A stretch of 64,000 nt of DNA from Ophthalmolycus amberensis (GCA_024529925.1 JAFEUB010000774.1:342001-406000), one strand, 5' to 3'; positions 27,451 to 38,275 are shown, counted from the first letter of the stretch. The notes: generated from the letters alone by a model not told the origin. Numbers and translations are program-made.

Positions 27451-28559
27451 AACAAAGGTATACACACGCACTTACAGAGCTGCAGACACAAGCTATTACT
27501 GAAAAGATCGGCCCAAAATCTCCCCTGCGCTGGCAGCAATAATGAGACGGTGTTCACCACAGTTTCACTGAGCGGGTGAATGGTAGACTACTCTCCAGGA
27601 CTCAGCGCTGATCCTAAGCCCTTGTCGTAATACACTAGTCACCCTAATCCTGACCTTATTAAAAGTGAGACAGAAAGGAGCCATATCTTTGGACTGTAGT
27701 AGTTACAGTAGTTCGATACAGCTGGTCCTAGCCCCAGCCTGTTTGAGAGGAGGTGACCTTCACGTGACATAATCCCGGAGCCACCTTTCACCTCATAGGC
27801 ATTATGATCACAGGAGCTCAGGTAACGTCAGAGTCACATTTTGAGTTTCTGACGAATCTGATGGCATTTATTAAGAATAAGCAAAATTGGATTCTAAGAA
27901 AGGTGCAGTGTGTAAACTGCGCAGAATACAATATGGCTGAGATTTCCTGTTTGCTATGGATTTCCATATTCACACACTGTGGAAGTGCAAATGCGATACC
28001 CTGCTATACGGCGAGTAGTGCTCATATTGCACATGTTTAAATACATAATTTGACCATAATTTGAAATCGTCTATCAGCAGTAAATTTACACCATTTCATG
28101 CTCATATCCACATGGCAAATATATAGTGATGACAAGGTTTTTCTTATCTACAATCTCTCATGAAAAACTGTAGTTTTGATATATTTTCATGACATCAAGG
28201 CCTGAACTAGTCTCGATGTCTTTTCATGCCCCACATAGGGCAGATCTACTTGAATTAAATTGATCAGTGAAGGATAATCATGAAATTGATGAATTGCAGT
28301 CTTGCTCTGCTCTCTCATAAACACATGGTTCTGCCGTGCGGTTGGAGTGATGGAATATGTTGATTCCAAAACTTTTGGGTTCATTAAGTCCACAAAGAGA
28401 TATGACTGCATATGCATGTCCGTCCCTCCCATAGATATATGCCATTTAAATCAATGACTCTTTCCCACTTTAAATGAAGCAAAATCACTGACATTACGGT
28501 GCATTACGTCTATACATTAAGAATAAATCAAGAAAAACCAGACTGCATGTACTTGTGAA

Positions 28560-28760
28560 GCAACTAACGAGACATTTATTTGCTAATTTGTATCAAATTA
28601 GGCCTTTTAAAGTATGCCGCTATACCAAACAGAAATGCGGCTTGAACTGCTTGCAGGGCTTTCATCCCTTTCCAGCTTGATTAGAAAAACGTAATAGCAT
28701 AATCCCTGAAGTCCCAGCAGTGCTCCTGATATCCAATGGGCACTTGACATTCAAAGGAGA
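28560..28760. other. Candidate conserved non-coding element with homeodomain-type palindrome
   Basis: A perfect inverted repeat CTAATTTG-TAT-CAAATTAG occupies 28,583-28,601, each arm holding a homeodomain-type TAAT/ATTA core. It sits in a repeat-free stretch of even composition. Paired TAAT cores with a 3-base spacer are the kind of site bound by paired-class homeodomain dimers. No conservation data are available here, and such a short palindrome can occur by chance. Confidence 0.2.
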
Positions 28761-30768
28761 CCACCGTTGGTAGAAGAGATAACAGGAAAGAGAAAGCAGG
28801 AAAGGTGATGGGTTGTTCTGGGATGTTATGCGAGTATATGTTGAGCCCGTGGCTCGGCTGGGATCCCGAGTAACATGTTACAGGCCACTGCTGTGCCGAC
28901 GCTCCCGTAAAGCCTCACTGGGACGAGATGAGATGAGACAGGGATGAGGGTAACAGCAAGACCTTGTGTGTGTGCGTGCGTGCGTCATAAATGTGTTGAG
29001 GGTGAGGGGGATGAGAAAAATTAGGAGGTTGTGATGCTAACAGGATCAATGGGGGAGAATAGAGGAATTCCTCTATCACATCGGCTTCTCCGCCATACTG
29101 ACAGGAACTGGAGCAGAGACAGATTAACCCGGAGAATTCCAAAAAAATTGAAATAGATTAAAGAGAGCGCAGTGGCAAAAAAAAAGAAAGAAAATCAGAG
29201 CCAAAAAATGAACAGCAGCCATGCGTGAGATATTCAGGAAATGAGCCTTGACAATATTGTGCACAGAACACACAAACCCACACACACACTATCTGACGAA
29301 TCTGACGAGTATGCACGATTTTGAACCGTGTATTATGTATGCAGGCACAATCACAGAGAAACACAGTGACAATGAAGAGGCATGTTTTATAGGGTCCATT
29401 TCATTTTTGCTCTTTGAGAAGCATCTCAATGAATGTAATAAAATAGTTGGTTTATATGTTGTTTTTTTTGCTCCTTTATCTTTATGTCTCTCCTTGCACT
29501 CCTCCACGCTCTCTCTTTCCTTATCTGGATGTTTCATTTCTCTCTTACCCCCCCGACACCTCACTCGCCAGTGTCACCCGGGGGCTTTCATCCTGGCAGG
29601 GTGCTTCCTTCATGAGAATACTCCAATTGGCAGACAAGCGCCCTTGTCAGACACCATTCATTGCACTTGCATAGATATGAAAAGTGCTTTAACAAGCACC
29701 ACTGAGTTTTGCGGTACAGCGGAAACTGCATACCAATGGAAATGTAGATCCTGTGACCAAATTACAGAGGCAGTGAAGTTTGGAGACAGTTATGTTGATG
29801 TCCTTGTCATACATTAAAAAAAAAAAAGTTTCACTGGAGCCGCCCCAAGGTAGTGAGTAAGTTAAGTTTGCGTTGCTGGACTTCTGAAGTTAACTGAGCC
29901 GGATACGGTGGCATATTCTCTGAATTTGATTCTCTTGTATTCAATTTGGTCAAATATATCGCCACTTAATCTTGGCTGTCACTACAATAACTTGGTATTC
30001 AGATACTGAGGCACATGCTGTATAATTGGATATGTTAATAGCTACTGTATATTCTGAGCAAGAGAGCGAGGCAAAGTAGTAATTTATCCATAAGATAAAT
30101 AGCTGTTAGATGCAACATCTGGACAGAAACGACCAGTTGGAGTTGCCGATGTACCCACATGAATTGTCTGCTGTGAGGTTACTTGGAGAAGATATTTAGG
30201 CTTTTGTGATAGATACATGGTTACTGTAGAGGTTACAGATGGTTCTGTGCTTGTTGGGGTTTGAATAAGAAAGCGTTGAAAGGGATGTTTGGCCGGGGGG
30301 GGAAAGGAGAAACACACTCGAATCTAATGAGAGGGATGGATAGTCACCAAGAGTCAAAAACTCAGTTTGACAATATTTTAGTCTCGTGCCAAATAAAAAG
30401 TACAGATGCAAATGAACAGTGGATTTTTCTCCCATCTTGCCTGTTCAAATTGACTATTTCAATTTCTCCTGATCCTTTTCATTTTGTTGTTACAACTCCC
30501 GATGATGTCTTTTTTTGCATTTTTCACATTGACTGCCAAAGAACCTGCAGCTCTGGACCACACTTTTAAATGTGATAGTCTTCTAGTGATCTGTAACAAA
30601 GGCAGATCTACTGTGCAGCTAATGTTTTGAAATATATTTTGGGCAACAAATCTTTCACCATCAGTGTCATGGTGCATGCTGACAATTCTAATCCCAGCAA
30701 GCCCTAATATCAACATGAATTGATCATTACTGTCTCACACTTATTGCACCTCCTCCCCCCCTATGAAG
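28761..30768. other. Presumed intronic sequence, no exon seen
   Basis: The longest non-repetitive open frame in the window (29,248-29,817, 189 codons) lies here. It has no signal peptide, domain or splice context that I recognise, and it overlaps a pyrimidine-rich stretch that by composition keeps frames open. A short poly-A run lies at about 29,817-29,827. Confidence 0.45.
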
Positions 30769-30789
30769 TACCGTACTTTCCGGACTATA
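30769..30789 (+). repeat. Left terminal inverted repeat with TA target site
   Basis: TA followed by CCGTACTTTCCGGACTATA. It matches the reverse complement of the right end with one C/T difference. Confidence 0.9.
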
Positions 30790-30952
30790 GAGCGCACCGG
30801 TATACAGGCCGCACCAGCTGATTTTTAGCAGAATAAAGAATTTGTACACAGATAAGCCGCACTGGTCTATAAGCCGCAGGTGTCCCTGTTGAACAGCAAG
30901 ATGCTTTCAACAGTACCGTACTAAAGTTGTCTTCTTCTATTAACATCATAAC

Positions 30953-31435
30953 ATGTTGCTAGCTTCTAAGCTAATTTTAACATTACGGCCAATGGGGAAA
31001 TGCTAACCGTGATTAGCATTAGCGAATATATAATATATCTTTGTACATCTTTTCATGCAGACATACTTGCATTACAGACTAAGGTCTCTCACGGCTACCA
31101 AACGAAAAGCAATGAGGCAATACCGGTAACTGTTGTTGCTCATAGCTCTGAATAGCTGTTGTTGCCAAGCCAGTTAGCCGTAAATGCTACTCAGAGCTAT
31201 GAGCAACGTCGACACGCTGCATGAGAAGATCAGCTTTTTCTCAAGTCTGCCAGTGGATCCTAACAGCCCGGAACAGTGTGACAGAATCCACCATCACCAA
31301 GGGCTTCCGAAAGTCTGGGACATTATCATATTAAGGAGACGGCGTAATGCGTGTTTTTGTGTGCGTGTTTTTGAGGTTTGCAATATAACTGCTGTCCGGA
31401 GTCTGCATTTGGGTCATTGAACACACCACATCATG
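30953..31435 (+). repeat. Tandem unit A1 (left arm, outer copy)
   Basis: The unit begins near 'ttgctagcttctaagc' and ends near 'acaccacatcatg'. It is repeated at about 31,463-31,954 with small insertions and deletions. The later part from about 31,184 appears identical to the second copy at an offset of 518 bases, while the first 230 bases are more diverged. It reads towards the centre of the palindrome. Confidence 0.85.
31233..31334 (+). pseudogene. Pogo-like transposase C-terminal scrap, copy 1
   Basis: Thirty-three codons and a stop read AFSQVCQWILTARNSV, then TESTITKGFRKSGTLSY. In pogo/Tigger/CENP-B-type transposases the end of the DDE domain has a helix of the form 'W-I-x-x-A-W-x-x-V/I...I-x-x-x-F-x-K-x-G-I', and this fits well, with R in place of the second W. 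Only this tail is present; the catalytic residues are absent. The same peptide appears in three other places in the element. Confidence 0.7.
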
Positions 31436-31462
31436 AAACTGTAGGTACCGTACATGTCCGAC

Positions 31463-31954
31463 TTGCTAGCTTCTAAGCTAATTTTAACATTACGGCCAAT
31501 GGGGAAATGCTATCCGCGATTAGCATTAGCGAATATACCGGTAATATATCTTCGTACATCTTTTCATGCAGACATACTTACAGACTAAGGTCTCTCAAGG
31601 CTACCAAACAGAAGAAGTGAAACGAAGCAGCGTGTCTTATTAGAATCTAAAAGCAACGAGGCAATAACTTGTTGCTCGTAGCAGTCTGCAGTTAGCCGTA
31701 AATGCTACTCAGAGCTATGAGCAACGTCGACACGCTGCATGAGAAGATCAGCTTTTTCTCAAGTCTGCCAGTGGATCCTAACAGCCCGGAACAGTGTGAC
31801 AGAATCCACCATCACCAAGGGCTTCCGAAAGTCTGGGACATTATCATATTAAGGAGACGGCGTAATGCGTGTTTTTGTGTGCGTGTTTTTGAGGTTTGCA
31901 ATATAACTGCTGTCCGGAGTCTGCATTTGGGTCATTGAACACACCACATCATGT
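31463..31954 (+). repeat. Tandem unit A2 (left arm, inner copy)
   Basis: Second copy of the unit. It differs from A1 by an ACCGGT-containing change near 31,535 and by an insertion around 31,610-31,660. It continues inward into sequence shared only with the mirror arm. Confidence 0.85.
31751..31852 (+). pseudogene. Pogo-like transposase C-terminal scrap, copy 2
   Basis: Same 33-residue sequence and stop as copy 1, 518 bases further on. Confidence 0.7.
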
Positions 31955-32031
31955 AACGTTACCGGTACCTTCATGGCTGAATAACAACGAATGGCTGAGA
32001 TAAAGCAGACTATCATCATACCAGCCATTGT

Positions 32032-32211
32032 CACGCATTCAGCGTGTTGTTGAAAGCATTTGTCACGGAGAAAAATGCTCCATATGCTCCATGGTGAGAC
32101 GGCGGAGAGAGCGCCATACAGCGATCATAGTTCGTTGATTGTTGGCCACAATTGTGGCAAATCTTCTAGATATCTTCCAGATATGATCTTAGTTCATGTA
32201 TAATTGTGTTT
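32032..32211. other. Unpaired spacer at the centre of the palindrome
   Basis: About 180 bases between the two arms that do not pair with each other. No open frame or motif is recognised. In a folded transcript or extruded cruciform it would form the loop. Confidence 0.75.
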
Positions 32212-32390
32212 ACAATGGCTGGTATGATGATAGTCTGCTTTATCTCAGCCATTCGTTGTTATTCAGCCATGAAGGTACCGGTAACGTTACATGATGTGGT
32301 GTGTTCAATGACCCAAATGCAGACTCCGGACAGCAGTTATATTGCAAACCTCAAAAACACGCACACAAAAACACGCATTACGCCGTCTCC

Positions 32391-32492
32391 TTAATATGAT
32401 AATGTCCCAGACTTTCGGAAGCCCTTGGTGATGGTGGATTCTGTCACACTGTTCCGGGCTGTTAGGATCCACTGGCAGACTTGAGAAAAAGC
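32391..32492 (-). pseudogene. Pogo-like transposase C-terminal scrap, copy 3
   Basis: Mirror image of copy 2, reading towards the centre of the element on the minus strand. Confidence 0.7.
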
Positions 32493-32908
32493 TGATCTTC
32501 TCATGCAGCGTGTCGACGTTGCTCATAGCTCTGAGTAGCATTTACGGCTAACTGCAGACTGCTACGAGCAACAAGTTATTGCCTCGTTGCTTTTAGATTC
32601 TAATAAGACACGCTGCTTCGTTTCACTTCTTCTGTTTGGTAGCCTTGAGAGACCTTAGTCTGTAAGTATGTCTGCATGAAAAGATGTACGAAGATATATT
32701 ACCGGTATATTCGCTAATGCTAATCGCGGATAGCATTTCCCCATTGGCCGTAATGTTAAAATTAGCTTAGAAGCTAGCAAGTCGGACATGTACGGTACCT
32801 ACAGTTTCATGATGTGGTGTGTTCAATGACCCAAATGCAGACTCCGGACAGCAGTTATATTGCAAACCTCAAAAACACGCACACAAAAACACGCATTACG
32901 CCGTCTCC

Positions 32909-33010
32909 TTAATATGATAATGTCCCAGACTTTCGGAAGCCCTTGGTGATGGTGGATTCTGTCACACTGTTCCGGGCTGTTAGGATCCACTGGCAGACTT
33001 GAGAAAAAGC
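32909..33010 (-). pseudogene. Pogo-like transposase C-terminal scrap, copy 4
   Basis: Mirror image of copy 1. Here the frame stays open upstream to a methionine codon at 33,142, giving a 77-codon frame. Its first 45 residues derive from subterminal repeat sequence and look non-functional. Confidence 0.7.
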
Positions 33011-33189
33011 TGATCTTCTCTGCTCATAGCTCTGAATAGCATTTACGGCTAACTGGCTTGCTGCTGTTAGACCAGAACCGGAAGTTGCGGTTGTTGTTGT
33101 GGCAGGAGAAAAGCTACGGAAAAATACGCATATAAAGCGCACCGGACTATAAACCGAGGCCTCAAAGCGTGGGGTAAAAAGTAGCGGCT

Positions 33190-33210
33190 TATAGTCCGAA
33201 AAGTACGGTA
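33190..33210 (-). repeat. Right terminal inverted repeat with TA target site
   Basis: TATAGTCCGAAAAGTACGG followed by TA. It matches the left end in reverse complement. Confidence 0.9.
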
Positions 33211-33999
33211 GTCATGTCCTCAGCAAGTCTTCAAAACATGAAATAGGCACGAGTGAGGCAAAAATGTCCCTATCGGTTGTGAAGGTCTGCCATGTCGTTA
33301 CGTTGCTCCAGTTCTATTGTTGCTCTTTGTGCTGGTCAAATGAGCGTGAATGGAATTTTGGGTAAAATCTATCCCTAAAGTAGCTTGATCTTCTGCAGGC
33401 AGCTACGGCAGAGAGACTAAATGTCTTAAAAGGAGCTTTGTCATCATGACGGAGGGTTCTGCAATGATCTAGGCCACAAGGACACTGTCTCTGAAAATAT
33501 AGAAGGTGGGTGCTTTATAGACCATGACATATAATTTCCTCTTTTCAGAAGGATGCGTACAGTGCTCTGTTTCCATCAGAATGCACCCAGGCTGTACTGA
33601 TGAATCTGTTACACCAGCAAGCTGCGTTCTTTTCCTTTCATTCTCCGTGTCCTTTACACTCTCGTTCTCTCTCTCTCTGACTGTCTATCTCTGGACGACG
33701 TGAGACTTTCAGCTTAATATCACTGCTGGGGCAATGCAGCTGCACAAAGGTTATGTGCATCAAAAGACAGTTAATATGCGGCGTCTGTCAGAGATCATTT
33801 CAGACCTGAGCATGTCTGTGTCTTGCCCTGTATAATGTTTGGTGGATAGCATATGAATTCCCCCGAATGGTGTCAAGACATCGGCGGTGGTGAAAGAAAT
33901 TGTGGATGCGTCTTTCGGACGCAACCTATTCCTGTAGTTGAAGGGTTAATGGGTTTGACTAGGTATAGGATTTTCTGAGGAGCGTGTTGAACGTGACCT
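33211..33999. other. Presumed intronic sequence, no exon seen
   Basis: No coding signal. A 'gcgtctttcggacgc' hairpin at about 33,908-33,922 may be part of a MITE that continues into the next block. Confidence 0.4.
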
Positions 34000-34330
34000 G
34001 GAGTCGTATCCCAATCTGAGGGCTGCGGAGCGGGTGTGGAGAAATGTAATTGGTTGAGAACACAGCTAGATGTCAGCTAAGGCCAGTGACCTCTCGGCCT
34101 GTCGCATGATCCGGCCAATAGGCTCGTTCGAGATGAGCCAATCCTGCACATAATCGATCACCGGCGATCGCCGCACGCAATGCGTGCCGGTTAGATTTGT
34201 GTCCGCCTTGCTCTGACGTCATGCACACGTGGTGAACGTGGCTCTAAAAACTTTCGAGCCAGGCTCCACAGTTGCTCTCCACCGACTGCATGACCCAGGG
34301 CATGATGGGAAACGCCTGGCTGTTGCCAGG
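34000..34330. promoter_or_regulatory. CpG-rich, palindrome-rich block with CRE and E-box motifs
   Basis: CpG density rises sharply. Two adjacent palindromes lie at 34,162-34,173 (CGGCGATCGCCG) and 34,173-34,187 (GCACGCAATGCGTGC). A perfect CRE (TGACGTCA) lies at 34,214-34,221 and a CACGTG E-box at 34,226-34,231. CCAAT sequences occur near 34,113 and 34,138. It could be an alternative promoter or enhancer. It could equally be a CpG-rich MITE, since 'gtatcccaat' and 'gatgggaaac' strings like those at 34,007 and 34,304 occur in fish transposon ends. No exon follows that I can support. Confidence 0.35.
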
Positions 34331-35583
34331 TCAAAGAGCTGATTGGCACTTAGATTTGACAACAAATACATTTATCTGTGTAATTGTAATTACTTAACGC
34401 TCAATTGTTGGCTATTAGTCTCATGCTGTGCAATGAATGTTTAATCTAAAAACAGCGTGTGTGATTGATGATAATAAAGCTTATTGGTGTAACGCATCAA
34501 AAACGAGCAGCAAAGTGTTTCACAGACATAAATGCACATTTCCAGTTGAAAAGTGGACCGCGTTCTTTTTGTCCGCTGAGTTCTCAGTATGTTATGTACA
34601 TATTTGACTGTCCAGGTGGTAAAGCACACAGCCCTAGCTGCCAGTGTGGAAAAGCCATGAATAAAGTCTCTTGTGATTGAACCGTCATTTTTCCGATTAA
34701 AAAAATCTATTTATAGATAGATAATCAATTAAGCTTGATTTAAATGAAAATGAAATGCCACTTTGTAGAAAAAAGTATTTCTATGAATTTAATTTATAAG
34801 AGAGAAAAGGCCGTTTGTTCAGTCAATGAAATGTTCAAACATTGCTTGGTACCAAAAGCAAGGTATCACTTGGCTTTTAACTTTAAAACTTTAAAGTAAT
34901 ACCCAGCCCTAGGTATTAAACTATAAATGCTACTTAATGGTACAACGCTGATTATACATTATGCAGGGAAGGACACTGCACAGTACACAAAATAATCCAA
35001 CTCTTAAAGCCCTTTTTAACAAGGCTTGGTCACAGGTTCTGCGTAGTTTTCTTTCTAACTTGTGTTCATTAAATCGGGAAGATGTGTTAGCAAGAACCAA
35101 AGTGTGAGGTGAACTAAAATAAAAGAGGTCTCACCATTTTCCACTTTCAATTGTATCAGGCTGACAAACGACGCCATTAAATTAACAGTGGGCACTATTG
35201 TGTGCCTCATTGGACTCCGTGCCACAGGTGAAGTAGACACATTTAACATAATGAGACGGCATAAAAGTTTCACAACGGACACTGATCACATATTGTAAGC
35301 TTCTGAACAGCTGCAAGGAATCTCACACCCGTCTGAATTTGTCTCTCTCGCTCTGTCTGTGTGTGTGTGTGTGTTATTTTTGCTCAGTCTCCCGGAGGGG
35401 AAACATGACTTGTTTACAGTATCTGTTGCGACAACTAAATGAAATCACATTTCCCATCAGTCAGTGGGCTAATTGAGGCTAGCTCTTCCATTAGTTGTCT
35501 GCTCACATCTTCTTTGTAGGGAGCCAGATCGATCAATGCTCAGCCAGAGTTGGATACTGGCGTGCATACACGCGCACACCCCA
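34331..35583. other. Presumed intronic sequence, no exon seen
   Basis: No coding signal. The stretch 35,050-35,290 is repeat-free and could be conserved non-coding DNA, but nothing in the sequence alone proves it. Confidence 0.4.
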
Positions 35584-35603
35584 ACACACACACACACACA
35601 CAC
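35584..35603. repeat. (AC)10 microsatellite
   Basis: Short AC run. Confidence 0.9.
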
Positions 35604-36038
35604 GAGCATTTATAAACTGCTCAAAGTTTAGGACTTGCAGGTGCAACAATTTTGCATTATTTTCTTCGTTTCACGCTAAAAATTGCAGCTTTATTTTTCC
35701 CGAGTGTTATAATTTCAACATTTGTTTCTGATTTGCATGCAATCCAAGCGAAAAAAAAAAAGTCTCACTGCTGCATAAGGCCTTGAGACAGAAGGTGATA
35801 CAATAAAGGATAATACTTTCACTGCTCCAAATGTGTTTATTGGGGAAGGGGAGTGTTGAGTTGCTCTTTCACCATCTTTTGTGGCGTAAGAAGGAATCTG
35901 GCTGTTCCCACAGTCTTGGCAAATCCTGCTTTCCCCAAATGCTTTTCTCAGTAATTCTGTTGTCCTGCCAACGGTGAGTGAAAGCGCAGAAGTGCATTAT
36001 GGCCTGGTCATGCATGAGTAACGAGGGGCCCCTTTCAA

Positions 36039-36056
36039 TGTGTGTGTGTGTGTGTG
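36039..36056. repeat. (TG)9 microsatellite
   Basis: Short uninterrupted TG run. Confidence 0.88.
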
Positions 36057-36263
36057 CTGTGCTTGCTGCCCCATAGAAACCTAGTTATTATGTAGTGGCC
36101 CTAAGTGTCCCCCTGCTCCTCAGTTATCGCGCATGCACACTCACACACCTACACATCAGCATACGCACACAAAAACGCACATCAGCATTCATTAGAAACT
36201 TGCTTCTGCAGTTCACTGTAATGAATCCACCCACGGCATCGTTCAGCACCTTTTCCCTCAAAT

Positions 36264-36278
36264 CCCCCCCCCCCCCCC
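36264..36278. repeat. Poly-C tract
   Basis: About 15 consecutive C. Other long C or G runs lie at 16,165-16,179, 43,615-43,628, 52,083-52,100 and 55,704-55,725. Confidence 0.9.
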
Positions 36279-37471
36279 TTTTATTTTCCTGCATAAACCA
36301 TCTGTAGCAGGGAGGCATTAACAGTAAAACTCACTGAGTATGATTTTATATTCAGAGCAGGTTGCTCTGAGCTTCTTTACTGTTGACGAACCATGCCAAG
36401 ACAAACCTGACTCAGTGAGTGAAAATCAAAGTGTGACAATTTCCCACATGCCGCAGAGAGATCATTTTGCTGTTGGATGAGGCAGCAGTTTGGATTCAGT
36501 GTTGTGAGGATTATGGTGATACATTAGTCCCAATCTGTGTTGATCTAGCAAAGCAGGAGATGAACAGCCCGTATGTCCGATTGTCATTTGGATGGGTTTG
36601 GGTTTTTTATGGCGTCTGCTTTGGTCCAGTGTGTCTTGGCGACGCTTTTGAAAGCTGCACCGCGTTTGCTTTTCCATACATTTCTCGTGCCAGTGCCGGC
36701 AACTGTCATCAGCAGAAAGCGTGCACTGCCAATACCTGATTCAGCCGTATAGATCTACGTTATAACTCTAAATGAATGTCAATTTAATGACATATTCACA
36801 TGCGTTCTGAAGGAGATGGAAATAGTAACACGCCCTGCAGCTTTTTTTTATCTTTTATTATTATATCATTAAAGTACATATACATACACATTTTTATTTT
36901 CAATACACATTAGATCATTTCAATTTCGAGATAAGGGTTTAATTATGATGTAGCCTTAATAATAATAATCTCCCCATCCTCTCTCAAAATTCCATTATTT
37001 ACTTCTGGAAGGACAGGAAGCTGATTTTGTTTTCCGGCACTGCTCACTGCCTGTCTTCTCTCCTACTCCCCCTTCTGCTCACTAACGTGACACGATGCAG
37101 ACACGCAATAACGTCATAAGCGATTACTTAAGCAGAAATTAAAGCGGTACAACAAGTAGACGCATGTTAGCTTTGACTCTGAGGTGACCCGGCTTTTAGC
37201 CTTGTGCATGTTGCTTCCTGGTGCTGACAGCAGCCTGTCACACAGCAGGTGCTTACATGGAAGCAGACCATTACCGTTGATTTAGAATCATTTGAGTCTG
37301 AAGCTCGATGGATATTCCCTCCGCTGAATGATGAACCAGTCGCCAAGCATCCCGCTTTACATGAGGGACTTTTCTCATACACACAACCGAACACGCACAT
37401 CAACTGTATCTCTGATCTCACTCCATGTCAGTGTCTCAGTCACATGCAGGTGAGATGTAATCAGTGTGGCT

Positions 37472-37472
<1 letters not shown>
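36279..37472. other. Presumed intronic sequence, no exon seen
   Basis: No recognisable coding exon. AT-rich from 36,840 to 37,000. Confidence 0.45.

Positions 37473-37511
<39 letters not shown>
37473..37511. repeat. (AC)n microsatellite
   Basis: AC run of about 19 units with one GC interruption. Confidence 0.95.
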
Positions 37512-37512
<1 letters not shown>

Positions 37513-37634
37513 CTTTATCCAAGGTCATGTGTAACCTGTATGGCATGCTGAGGTGTGTTTGCTGATGTTGCGTTCTTTATGCCCCTCTTCTCTCTGTTCC
37601 CACAATTCTTTTTCCGTGCGTGGGTTTGTGCATA

Positions 37635-37656
37635 GTGTGTGTGTGTGTGTGTGTGT
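37635..37656. repeat. (GT)11 microsatellite
   Basis: Uninterrupted GT run. Confidence 0.9.
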
Positions 37657-38039
37657 TTTTGAGTGCAAGCGCTCAGACATGCTGTCATTCTGCCTTGCTA
37701 CAGGAACAGTGGTGGTTTGGAAGCTGACATTGTGCGGCTTTCTTTTAGTCACATTCTATTTTTGTTTTGCCTCAAATGCGGCATGACTGCTAGCCCACGG
37801 CACAGCATAGTGCAAAGTAACAGAATGCCAGCTCACGGGATTTGTGTTATGTCTTTGTTTGTTTATGTGTCTGCGTCTCCAATCAATGAAAACCTACTGT
37901 TACACAAGATGTGTAAATATATGTTGCAGCACTAGCAGAAATCTAATGGATTTATCTTTTGCTCTGTGATTTGTGTGGCTGGTGCGTATGTGTCTTGGTG
38001 ATGTGGAAACTGGTGGTGAATGGTTAAATAATGACCAGC

Positions 38040-38275
38040 AGTGACAGAGACGGACGTTTTGACGCTCTGGATTTGCTGTTTTTCCCTCGGCCTCTCAGCA
38101 TGCAGCCAGCGAGAGCCAAAATGGCTCTGCAGGGTCAGCTTTGGCCCCCTGACAGGCTGACGAAGCGAGCGCTGTCTATTAGGGGCCAGGCCTATTAAAT
38201 GATCAGAGAGCAGGTTCCCCTGACGCCGCTCTGGCTGAGAGGCCTCAACTACCTCCTGGAGGCTGGCCCAGAGGT
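38040..38275. other. Candidate conserved non-coding element
   Basis: A GC-richer, repeat-free block amid AT-rich sequence, with no long open frame in any of the + strand frames. It contains GGGGCCAGGCCTATTAAATG at about 38,180. Composition and complexity resemble vertebrate enhancers, but this is only a visual impression. Confidence 0.15.

Larger units (their letters stand above)
31223..32031 (+). repeat. Left arm of the giant inverted repeat
   Basis: About 809 bases that are mirrored at 32,212-33,020. Spot checks at both arm ends, in both tandem units and at the inner boundary (CCAGCCATTGT against ACAATGGCTGG) all gave the same coordinate sum without a mismatch. Confidence 0.88.
32212..33020 (-). 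repeat. Right arm of the giant inverted repeat
   Basis: Reverse complement of 31,223-32,031. Beyond 33,020 pairing stops: the right side lacks the roughly 40 bases around the left-arm ATGAGCAACGTCG and passes directly to the subterminal region. Confidence 0.88.
30769..33210. mobile_element. Palindromic pogo/Tigger-like DNA transposon, non-autonomous
   Basis: Terminal inverted repeats CCGTACTTTYCGGACTATA start at 30,771 and end at 33,208. Each is flanked by TA, the target-site duplication expected for Tc1/mariner/pogo elements. The interior is a giant palindrome: bases 31,223-32,031 pair with 32,212-33,020 such that paired positions add to 64,243, around an unpaired spacer of about 180 bases. 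Each arm contains two tandem copies of a unit of about 510-520 bases. The outer arms differ: about 450 bases on the left against about 190 on the right, both with CGCACCGG and 'ctataa-ccg' subterminal motifs. All four units contain the same stop-terminated scrap of a pogo-type transposase C-terminus. No catalytic DDE domain or helix-turn-helix domain remains, so it cannot encode its own transposase. The identical arms suggest recent origin or gene conversion. Confidence 0.85.

Noticed and set aside
29248..29817. 189-codon open frame on the + strand
   Set aside because: No domain, splice or promoter support. It crosses a pyrimidine-rich stretch that favours open frames.
31184..32541. A 78-codon open frame repeated three times (31,184, 31,702 and minus 32,305-32,541)
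   Set aside because: It is one frame of the repeated unit inside the palindromic transposon. The frame that resembles a transposase is a different one, and the repetition comes from the DNA duplication, not from a gene family.
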